Shown piece by piece: positions 16,532 through 23,447 of a stretch of 64,000 nucleotides of DNA. Position numbers and translations under genes: made by a program. The DNA lies in the NCBI RefSeq assembly GCF_029320955.1, contig NZ_CP119757.1, positions 2,604,001 to 2,668,000 on the forward strand, in the 5' to 3' direction. The notes under the pieces were generated by a model, which saw only the letters and a list, made by a program, of their open reading frames with translations, was not told the origin of the DNA and did not search any database. The stretch's first letter is position 1. Each line of letters starts with the position of its first letter. The DNA comes from Flavobacterium sp. YJ01. Its GTDB lineage: Bacteria > Bacteroidota > Bacteroidia > Flavobacteriales > Flavobacteriaceae.

Positions 16532-18178
16532 TTATTTGCCTGTTTCAATAAACAATAAAGCTCGGTCTAAAACCTCATCTTTTCCTTCTTGAATGCCTTT
16601 GATTGTTGGTTTTATTTCTATATCAGGAATGATGCCAATTCTTTGGGTTTCTCTTCCGTCTGGATAATAAACTCCAATTCCTGAAAAACCTGTATGAAAT
16701 CCTCTAAAATCAAATTCAAAAACATTTCCGTCTGTTCCTGCGGTCTGACTTCCAATAATTGTTGTATTACCTGATGTTTGAAAACTCATTGCCGTCCATT
16801 CTGACTGGCTGAAAGAATCTTCATTAACCAATACGATTACTTTTCCTTTGTAATTGTTTTTATTATCAAATCCGGCTTTTACACCTTCTTTCCATTCATA
16901 TTTCCCTGGATAATTTAAATAAGGATAGGTATAAATCGCAAATCTTTCTTCTTTCGGATTTATAAAATCTGAAATTTCCTTAAATGTTGTTTTCGGATAA
17001 TTTCTTAAATCAAAAACTATTGATTTTGTAGCTTTCAAAGCCTCAATCATCTCAGAAATATTTCTTTTTTTTATTTCTCCCATGTTAACATAGCCTATGT
17101 TATTGTCTAGAAGTTTAAATTTATCTTTCTTTTTTAAGGCTCCTTTTTTAAATTGATTTCGATGAGAATCATGATAATTAAACCATATCATTTTCTTGAT
17201 TTCGCTTTTTCCATCCTTTAGAAATTCTACTTTAACATTTTCAGAATAGGAAGTAAGAATGGGATTTACAACTTTATTTAAAAATAGAGCTCCGTTTGAT
17301 GCACTTATTAAATCTCTGTTTTCTTCAATACAATCTTTTATAGATTTATCGTTTATTTTAGTAATAACGTCTCCAATTTTGATATCATATGCTTCTGCCA
17401 GACTATCTCCTAAAATCTCTGTAACAACTAATTTTTCATCTATAATTTTGCCCGTGGCGGGAAAATAAAGCGGAATTTGCGCTGTTTCCTCAGTTGGATA
17501 AATATGAAACATAACATGTCCATCATTTAAGTGAGTTAACATTTTTTTCATAGCTAATAAAAATTCATCTGAATTTTTGGCACTAGAAATTAATGGTAAA
17601 CTTTGTTTTAAAGTATTATCCCATTTCTGATCCATTGCATATTTGTACGGAAAAAAATACTCGATAACATTCCAATACGTAAATAACATTAAGATTCTCG
17701 AATCTTTAGTATTATAATTAAGATCGAAATAATTTTTGTAGTTTTTAAAACCATCAAAGTCTGGTCCAAATTCTTCGGTAGTTTGAAATCTATTTTCTTC
17801 AATAAATTTTAATTTCTTAGAAAGTTTTTTAGAAAACAATTTATCATTAAACCAATTTAAATCGAAATTCTTATCAAAAAACTTAACCTCTTTTGGTGTA
17901 GCAATTGGCGCAATTTCTTTTACGGGACCAAGTTCGTCAATCCAATTTTCTAAGATTAATGAAAACTCTTCTTCGGTTTGTGCTTTTTCGATTTTGGGTA
18001 ATTTTTCTAAAAGCTGATCGTCCCAATTGACTTTTCCGCCCGCAACTTCTGGATGATAATATTTTAAGAATCCCCAAACTTTACAAGTTACCGCAAGCTT
18101 CTCTGTTTCAGTGATTTTAGAAGCACTAAAAATAGCTTGAGAAAGTAAAATAAAAATTAATAAAATAATTTTTTGCAT
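16532..18178 (-). CDS. S41 family (tail-specific-protease-like) peptidase
   Basis: Secreted protein of 548 residues from ATG 18178, which gives a clean signal peptide (MQKIILLIFILLSQAIFSAS); a longer GTG frame would place 33 polar residues before it. A PDZ domain lies around residues 235-320 (GDSLAEAYDIKIGDVITKIN), then the S41 core with the candidate nucleophile in EDSFSQSEW and the following strand IIGSQTAGTDGN. The Lys of the CtpA-type Ser-Lys dyad, expected in that strand, is Thr here, as in many Bacteroidota S41 proteins of the tricorn-like branch, so the catalytic set may differ. It lies about 130 bp downstream of the anti-sigma-like gene and may be co-transcribed with it. Confidence 0.85.
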   Translation of the reverse strand: MQKIILLIFILLSQAIFSASKITETEKLAVTCKVWGFLKYYHPEVAGGKVNWDDQLLEKLPKIEKAQTEEEFSLILENWIDELGPVKEIAPIATPKEVKFFDKNFDLNWFNDKLFSKKLSKKLKFIEENRFQTTEEFGPDFDGFKNYKNYFDLNYNTKDSRILMLFTYWNVIEYFFPYKYAMDQKWDNTLKQSLPLISSAKNSDEFLLAMKKMLTHLNDGHVMFHIYPTEETAQIPLYFPATGKIIDEKLVVTEILGDSLAEAYDIKIGDVITKINDKSIKDCIEENRDLISASNGALFLNKVVNPILTSYSENVKVEFLKDGKSEIKKMIWFNYHDSHRNQFKKGALKKKDKFKLLDNNIGYVNMGEIKKRNISEMIEALKATKSIVFDLRNYPKTTFKEISDFINPKEERFAIYTYPYLNYPGKYEWKEGVKAGFDNKNNYKGKVIVLVNEDSFSQSEWTAMSFQTSGNTTIIGSQTAGTDGNVFEFDFRGFHTGFSGIGVYYPDGRETQRIGIIPDIEIKPTIKGIQEGKDEVLDRALLFIETGK

Positions 18179-18307
18179 TAGCTTACTTCGGTTAAATTTA
18201 AATTGTTTTGGGACAATTCTTTTAAAAAGAAAATCGAATTTAGAACTAAAATTCCAAATTCGATTGAGGTTTTCCACAATGGGATAAAATTTTTTTAAAA
18301 TATTAAA

Positions 18308-19033
18308 TCATTCCAGTTCTTCTAAAAGTCTTTCTACTTCATCATAATCTTCATAATCTTGAGAAATAGTCTGCAAAACTTCTTTGCATTCTTCGTATTT
18401 TCCTTGTTTTAGTTTTGATAAAGCCAAGTTCCATTTTGCTTTTTCTTTATAAACAGAATTTCCAGTTTCTAATTCTTTAAAAATGTCTTCTGCTTTTACA
18501 TATTTTCCAACTTGCAATAATGAAATGCCATAGAAATACTGAATTTCCAACGAATTATTTTCTTTTAAAATAGCTTCAAAAAGCGGAATTGCCTTTTCAT
18601 ATCTTTTTCCGTTAAAATTATCTTCGGCTTTTTTCAAAGTTTCTTCAGAAACGCCTCTTTCTGTAAAATAAGCGCTTTCTGGATGATTATAATCTTCAAA
18701 ATTTGGATAATGATTATAATCGAAGAAAAACAATCCGAACATAATGGCTACAGAAGCTGCTGCGGCAAAATACCACGGTTTAAGCGAAACGACTTTGGTT
18801 TTCTTTTTATTGAAATACTTATCTGAAATTCGAGTCAGATTTTGAGTAAAAATTTCTCTTTCTGCTTCTTGTCCGAATTTATTATCTAGTTGAAAATGCA
18901 TTTCTTTAAAACTCTCAAATGCCGATGCCAATGCTGGATCTTCAGATAATTGTTTCTCAAAATTGTTTTTTTCATCAACGGTCAGTTCGCCTTGAAGATA
19001 CTGGTCAAATAATATATAGCGTTCTTCGTTCAT
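18308..19033 (-). CDS. TPR-containing anti-sigma-factor-like membrane protein
   Basis: Protein of 241 residues, starting 2 bp after the sigma factor gene. The N-terminal part (FDQYLQGELTVDEKNNFEKQL, residues 9-29) resembles the start of anti-sigma and sigma-associated proteins of Bacteroidota. A single transmembrane helix follows at about 86-104. The periplasmic C-terminal half (about 115-241) is made of TPR-like helical repeats (ALSKLKQGKYEECKEVL). It probably binds the ECF sigma factor on the cytoplasmic side and senses an envelope partner through the TPR region. No zinc-binding HXXXCXXC motif is present, so the name rests on position and layout. Confidence 0.75.
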   Translation of the reverse strand: MNEERYILFDQYLQGELTVDEKNNFEKQLSEDPALASAFESFKEMHFQLDNKFGQEAEREIFTQNLTRISDKYFNKKKTKVVSLKPWYFAAAASVAIMFGLFFFDYNHYPNFEDYNHPESAYFTERGVSEETLKKAEDNFNGKRYEKAIPLFEAILKENNSLEIQYFYGISLLQVGKYVKAEDIFKELETGNSVYKEKAKWNLALSKLKQGKYEECKEVLQTISQDYEDYDEVERLLEELE

Positions 19034-19035
19034 GA

Positions 19036-19620
19036 TTAATTGTTTTTTAAATAGTTAAAATTTTTCGCTTCCTGAATCCACTCTGTCAGCTGTCCGACGC
19101 ACAATGATTTCTTTTTTCTAACATAACCATAAGTTACATTAAGTTTTTCGGCCACTTCTTCCATCGATTTTAGCGTAAAACTGAGCTTTAAAACTTCTTG
19201 ACATTTTTCTCCCAGTTTTTGAAACATGGTATCAAAAAGTTTCTGTTTTTCATCAAATTCTTCCGCTTGTCCGATCAGTTCATGGGCAGATTCATTGATA
19301 GATACTACATTCTCATAAATTGTTACCCCTTTATTAGATGATTTTTTCAATTCGTTTAGCCAGCGTCTTTTACACAAAAGGAAAAAGTACGCATCAAACG
19401 GACAAGTTAATTGAAGTGTTTTGGCTTTCGCCTGATTAAAAAGCAAGATTAAGACTTCTTGAATTACATCTTGCGCCTGGTCTTTATCGCCTGAATTATT
19501 GGTTATAAACAATACTGCTTTTGGAGCAAATTTCTTGTATATCATCTCTATAACAACCGAATCATTTGCGGCAAGTCCGTCGATATATTTTTGATCAGGA
19601 TGAATTTTATTTTGACTCAT
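19036..19620 (-). CDS. ECF-type RNA polymerase sigma factor
   Basis: Sigma-70 family protein of 194 residues with only regions 2 and 4. Region 2 (about 24-90) includes GDKDQAQDVIQEVLILLF and the promoter-melting stretch FDAYFFLLCKRRWLNELKK. Region 4 (about 130-180) includes the helix-turn-helix LSFTLKSMEEVAEKLNVTYG. It heads the minus-strand unit with the TPR anti-sigma-like gene 2 bp behind, and is divergent from a set of envelope and protease genes. Repeated GGTAACAA motifs in front of those genes are candidate targets. Confidence 0.9.
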   Translation of the reverse strand: MSQNKIHPDQKYIDGLAANDSVVIEMIYKKFAPKAVLFITNNSGDKDQAQDVIQEVLILLFNQAKAKTLQLTCPFDAYFFLLCKRRWLNELKKSSNKGVTIYENVVSINESAHELIGQAEEFDEKQKLFDTMFQKLGEKCQEVLKLSFTLKSMEEVAEKLNVTYGYVRKKKSLCVGQLTEWIQEAKNFNYLKNN

Positions 19621-19675
19621 AAAAAGACATTTTCAGCTAATTTAAAAAAAGTATCTCAAAAAATTTCAAAAACAA

Positions 19676-19715
19676 GAGGTAACAATATTGCATTCAATTG
19701 TATCTATCAAAATAA
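19676..19715 (+). promoter_or_regulatory. GGTAACAA motif, copy 0 (candidate ECF sigma promoter)
   Basis: GAGGTAACAAT, then AATTG about 20 bases in, matching the pattern of the two copies at 20069 and 20137 with one base less spacing. It lies 35-74 bp before the small membrane protein gene at 19750. The AAC core is typical of ECF -35 elements. Assignment is by pattern only. Confidence 0.45.
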
Positions 19716-19749
19716 AAGTCTTTTAAAAACTCTTAAAAAATTAAAAGAA

Positions 19750-20049
19750 ATGAAAAATTACTCCTTAACCAACGAAAAAAATCTAGATCGATTTTACGAA
19801 ATAATTGCAGCCAAAACTCGAAATGGTTTTACTATAACAGAGCATAATGAGAAACTGCCTTATGTGGTTTTATCTAAAGAAAAAAAAGAAATAAACCACG
19901 CACTTCATTTATTCATCACATTAATGACTTTAGGTTTTTGGATTTTCTTTTGGATTTATCTGATTCTGAATTTCTCTCGCAAAAAAGACATTCTAGTCGC
20001 CGTTGACGAAGACGGAAATCTGTTTGAAGATAAATGTCTTTCGGCTTAA
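19750..20049 (+). CDS. small membrane protein next to the ECF sigma factor
   Basis: Protein of 99 residues. A polar N-terminal part (NLDRFYEIIAAKTRNGFTI) precedes one long hydrophobic segment at about 60-84 (FITLMTLGFWIFFWIYLIL), and the tail is acidic (VDEDGNLFEDK). I chose ATG 19750; an in-frame start at 19591 would overlap the divergent sigma factor gene and lie before the motif at 19676. No family is recognised. Its place between the sigma factor and the repeated motifs suggests that it belongs to the regulon. Confidence 0.6.
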   Translation: MKNYSLTNEKNLDRFYEIIAAKTRNGFTITEHNEKLPYVVLSKEKKEINHALHLFITLMTLGFWIFFWIYLILNFSRKKDILVAVDEDGNLFEDKCLSA

Positions 20050-20068
20050 ATAAAAAAAAACAAAAACA

Positions 20069-20108
20069 GGGGTAACAAATTTTCAAACCAATTGATATAA
20101 CGATATAA
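20069..20108 (+). promoter_or_regulatory. GGGGTAACAAA repeat, copy 1
   Basis: GGGGTAACAAA followed after 10 bases by AATTGATATAACGATATAA. The pair with copy 2 (20137) has a 68-bp period, and the AAC-to-GAT spacing is 17 bp in both, as in ECF promoters. It lies upstream of the lipoprotein gene at 20241. Confidence 0.55.
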
Positions 20109-20136
20109 ACGCCTTTAAAAATTATTTTTTGAAAAC

Positions 20137-20176
20137 GGGGTAACAAAATAAAAACCAAATTGATTTAACCATATAA
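20137..20176 (+). promoter_or_regulatory. GGGGTAACAAA repeat, copy 2
   Basis: GGGGTAACAAA followed after 10 bases by AATTGATTTAACCATATAA. It is identical to copy 1 in the first 11 bases and nearly so in the last 19, with a variable middle. It ends 65 bp before the lipoprotein start. Confidence 0.55.
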
Positions 20177-20240
20177 TTAATAACCAAATCTGAAAAACTA
20201 CTTGAAAACAATCAAGCCAGATTTATAAAAACTAGAAATT

Positions 20241-21212
20241 ATGAAAACAAATTTTAAAAAAATCGGACTTTTAATAGTAGCAATGACAACTTTCGCAAGC
20301 TGCGACAATACAGATGGAAATGATATCAAACTTTCTCCTCCAACGGCAGCAGCTTTTAAAAGTATTAATGAAAAAGGAGTAAAAAGAAATACTCAAAATT
20401 TTACCATGACTGCCGGAAACGGTGTTGTCACCCTAACATCAGCAAAGGGCGTGAAGCTTTACATTAACGGAGATTGTTTGACAAAAAACGGAAATGCCGT
20501 AACAGGTCAAGTTGATATTGAATTTATAGAACTTTTTGACAAAGGAAATATGTTGGTAACCAACAAACCAACAATGGGAATTATGCCTGACGGAAAGAAA
20601 AACCTTTTAATTTCTGGCGGAGAATTCTTCATCAAAGCAACTCAGGGGGGAGTCGAATTAAAAACATCTTGTTCGTTAAGTATGATTGTTCCAACAGCTT
20701 TAACGGATGGTTACGATAATTTAATGACTTTATGGACTGGAGTTATTGATGAAGATGGAGAATTGGCATGGAAAGATGCCAGAGGCGCAGACGGAAAAGG
20801 TGGTGTACAAGGCGAAGGAAACAATTATTATGTAACTTTTGGAAACTTCGGTTGGACAAACGTAGACCGTTTTTATAGCGATCCGAGACCAAAAACAACG
20901 ATTTTAGTTGATGTTCCTGAAGGTTACGATAACACAAATAGTGCTGTTTATCTTTCTTATGATGGTGAAGGAAATAATGCTCTTGCAAAATTAGACACTT
21001 ACACTGCGGCAGGATTATTTAGCGAACACTACGGTCAAATTCCAGTTGGTCTTGCCTGTCACATTATTTTTGCAACCGAAGACAATGGTAACTGGAGATA
21101 TGCAATAAAAGGAGTAACGACAGCCGCAAATGCCGTTTACACCTTTACACTAGCCGAAACAACAGTCGGTACAGAAGCTCAATTGGTTGCTGCAATTAAT
21201 GCCATTCAGTAA
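20241..21212 (+). CDS. hypothetical lipoprotein in the sigma-factor locus
   Basis: Lipoprotein of 323 residues; the signal peptide ends at TTFASC (Cys21). The mature part is beta-rich, with a segment around VDIEFIELFDKGNMLVTNKP (about 89-108) and another around LISGGEFFIKATQGGVELK that recur in Flavobacterial envelope lipoproteins of this type. No enzyme motif is seen. Two GGGGTAACAAA motifs precede it and a terminator follows, so it can be a single-gene unit under strong dedicated control. It may be the envelope signal or load that the sigma system handles, but that is inference. Confidence 0.7.
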   Translation: MKTNFKKIGLLIVAMTTFASCDNTDGNDIKLSPPTAAAFKSINEKGVKRNTQNFTMTAGNGVVTLTSAKGVKLYINGDCLTKNGNAVTGQVDIEFIELFDKGNMLVTNKPTMGIMPDGKKNLLISGGEFFIKATQGGVELKTSCSLSMIVPTALTDGYDNLMTLWTGVIDEDGELAWKDARGADGKGGVQGEGNNYYVTFGNFGWTNVDRFYSDPRPKTTILVDVPEGYDNTNSAVYLSYDGEGNNALAKLDTYTAAGLFSEHYGQIPVGLACHIIFATEDNGNWRYAIKGVTTAANAVYTFTLAETTVGTEAQLVAAINAIQ

Positions 21213-21236
21213 CTTACAAACGCTTTTTTTAAGAAG

Positions 21237-21265
21237 AAGTGATGATTTGCTCATCACTTTTTTTT
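21237..21265 (+). terminator. rho-independent terminator after the 20241 lipoprotein gene
   Basis: AAGTGATGA and TCATCACTT form a 9-bp stem with a 5-base loop, followed by a T run. It partly separates the lipoprotein gene from the PKD/CHAT genes. Confidence 0.8.
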
Positions 21266-21323
21266 ACATTTAATCCTGTTTGAAATTTTTTCCAAAAATT
21301 TTAAGCCTCAAAACTATCTAGTT

Positions 21324-23276
21324 ATGAAACCACATTTGTCTATTTTCTTTATTCTATTTTCTATTCTCTCAATAGGGCAAACCAAAGTAAAAGACACCAT
21401 AACCCGAAGAGCGAATATCAGTTTTATTCAAAACGGAAATCAGGTTTCTTATAAACCCGAAACGCCACCTTTGATTCCGATTGCAGGTGCGCCAAAACCG
21501 AGTTATTCGTATTTGTGGGAATTGGGAGACGGACATTACAGCAAAGAAGCCGAGCCAAAACACGTTTATAAAAAGAAAGGCACTTATACTGCAAGACTTG
21601 CCGTAACGAATAACTACGACAACGGAAAACCGCCAGCAACACGTCCGAAAAAAGTGGCTGTAAACGACATTACAGACAACAATTATAAAGACATTGCTTC
21701 GATTGCCGATCAGAATGGTTTTGCGATTATTAAAAACTGTGATCCAATTCCAGAACAAGAAATGGTAGTCGTAGTGAGTTATCAAAATCTTGAAAATTAT
21801 GTTTCAAGCGGAAAGCTTTATTTGTTTTATAATGAAAAGCAATTCAAACACAATAATTTCGAATTAAGCGATTTTCGAACATACGCAGGTGAACGTGAAG
21901 TAAAAGAAAATTTAGTTGCTGCGGTTGACGATCTAAACGATTCGAATACTCTTTTGGCTTCCGCCGAAGGGAATTTCAAAACCAAAAAATACCGAAATAC
22001 GACAACCGAAGAAGATCTTGACGCTTCGCTTTTAGATGCCAATAAAACCTATCATAATGTTTCTGTTTTAGAATTTGATGATGCTAATCCAGGCGAAACG
22101 CGTAATGTTTTTTACACTTTCAAAACCACTCCAGAAATGATTAAAGATACGAGCGCAACAGTTACGATGCGTGGTATTTTTGTTCCTAATAGAAGCTACA
22201 AAAATCATAAAGTAAAAAATTTGGAAATGGAAATCGTAACGTCTCACGATCCAAACAAAATGGGATCTAACGGAAGATTTATGAATTATAGATTAGTGCG
22301 TTTTAAAAGAGTTAATTTTAAAACTCGTTTTCAGAATAATGGTGAAGGTCCGGCAAGAAAAATTCGTTTAGAAACCGATGTTCCAGATATGTTCGACAAA
22401 AAAACATTTCAGATTGAAAGTATGTATCCCGAATGTCCGATTTGTCCAAAAGGCGAAGAACCGACTGTGAGCTGTTTGGATACGATTATCAAACAAAAAC
22501 AGTTTATTTTTACTTTCAAAAATATTTATCTTCCCGGAAGCGAACAGAAAAATGTACAAGAAAAAGACTCGACAAAAGGTTTTGTAAAATACTCGATGAA
22601 GTTTGGCGAAGATTTTCACAAAGTAAAAACCAAAAGCCGAACGGCAATTATTTTTGATAAAAACGAACCCATAATCACCAACTACGCCACTACTCGATTT
22701 ATGCCCGGAATTTCGATTGGCGCAAAAGCGGGTTACAATTTTTATCCGGATTTAGATAAATCGACGAGTTATTTTGTGGGCGCAACGCTTTCGCCTTTTA
22801 AATCGTATCGTTTTTATTGGCAGGTTGAATGGGTAAATGCTTTAAATCAATATAATAGCGAAACTATAGTTGCTGACCAATTTGTAACCAACGCCAACGG
22901 AACAAGACAGCTGCAGCGCACTACAACTAACATAGAAAATAAGAATATTAATTGGGAAGTTCCTGTTCTGATTCGATACAACATCAATAATTACATTGGT
23001 GTTGGCGCGGGAATTCAAGCAAATATTAATGTTTCTTCCGAGCAAAATCAAAGCGTTCAAACGGATTTATATGAAGGTGACAAAGAAAACTTTTTAATTA
23101 GTTCGACCGCCACTACCAATAAAGTAAAAAACAGTTTTACAAATGTAAACACAGGTCTTTTATTTGATTTGACGGCTGGTTTTGCTAGAATCGGTCCGAG
23201 TTTAGGCGCGCGTTATGTGATTAATTTTGAACAGAATTTTAATTATATTCAGGTTTATGGAATTTGGAAGTTTTAA
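21324..23276 (+). CDS. PKD-domain protein with predicted C-terminal outer-membrane barrel
   Basis: Secreted protein of 650 residues. A signal peptide (about 1-18, cut near SIGQ) is followed by a PKD domain at about 30-95 (YSYLWELGDGHYS, then HVYKKKGTYTARLAV). A middle beta-rich region has a four-Cys group in YPECPICPKGEEPTVSC (about 370-386). The last ~190 residues alternate hydrophobic and polar strands and end in an aromatic residue (VYGIWKF), like an OmpA/OprF-type eight-strand barrel. It is likely anchored in the outer membrane. It precedes the CHAT gene, from which it is separated by a nested repeat, and lies in the locus of the ECF sigma factor. Function unknown. Confidence 0.72.
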   Translation: MKPHLSIFFILFSILSIGQTKVKDTITRRANISFIQNGNQVSYKPETPPLIPIAGAPKPSYSYLWELGDGHYSKEAEPKHVYKKKGTYTARLAVTNNYDNGKPPATRPKKVAVNDITDNNYKDIASIADQNGFAIIKNCDPIPEQEMVVVVSYQNLENYVSSGKLYLFYNEKQFKHNNFELSDFRTYAGEREVKENLVAAVDDLNDSNTLLASAEGNFKTKKYRNTTTEEDLDASLLDANKTYHNVSVLEFDDANPGETRNVFYTFKTTPEMIKDTSATVTMRGIFVPNRSYKNHKVKNLEMEIVTSHDPNKMGSNGRFMNYRLVRFKRVNFKTRFQNNGEGPARKIRLETDVPDMFDKKTFQIESMYPECPICPKGEEPTVSCLDTIIKQKQFIFTFKNIYLPGSEQKNVQEKDSTKGFVKYSMKFGEDFHKVKTKSRTAIIFDKNEPIITNYATTRFMPGISIGAKAGYNFYPDLDKSTSYFVGATLSPFKSYRFYWQVEWVNALNQYNSETIVADQFVTNANGTRQLQRTTTNIENKNINWEVPVLIRYNINNYIGVGAGIQANINVSSEQNQSVQTDLYEGDKENFLISSTATTNKVKNSFTNVNTGLLFDLTAGFARIGPSLGARYVINFEQNFNYIQVYGIWKF

Positions 23277-23286
23277 GATTTTTTCA

Positions 23287-23447
23287 CCATATAAGTGATG
23301 TAAGTTCATATTCCCTACATTGCCTTATGAAATACAGCTGCCACCCTGAGCGAAGTCGAAGGCTTATAACGAAATAGGTCTTCGACTTTGCACAGACTGA
23401 CATTAACAGAACAAACAAATTAATATGAACTTGTATCACTTATATGG
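23287..23447. repeat. nested inverted repeat spanning the CHAT gene start
   Basis: Outer arms at 23287-23312 and 23422-23447 are 26 bp each and match at 24 positions (for example CCATATAAGTGAT against ATCACTTATATGG). Inner arms at about 23338-23363 and 23377-23402 contain CTGAGCGAAGTCGAAG and CTTCGACTTTGCACAG. The right outer arm includes the ATG and the first seven codons of the CHAT gene. Confidence 0.8.

Noticed and set aside
19322..19331. GGGGTAACAA on the minus strand inside the sigma factor gene
   Set aside because: It matches the first block of the upstream motif but lacks the second block at the right distance and encodes part of a conserved protein segment, so it is probably chance.
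23338..23402. Small RNA gene in the CHAT leader
   Set aside because: The dyad looks like a dispersed repeat, and no promoter or T run was found to support an independent transcript.
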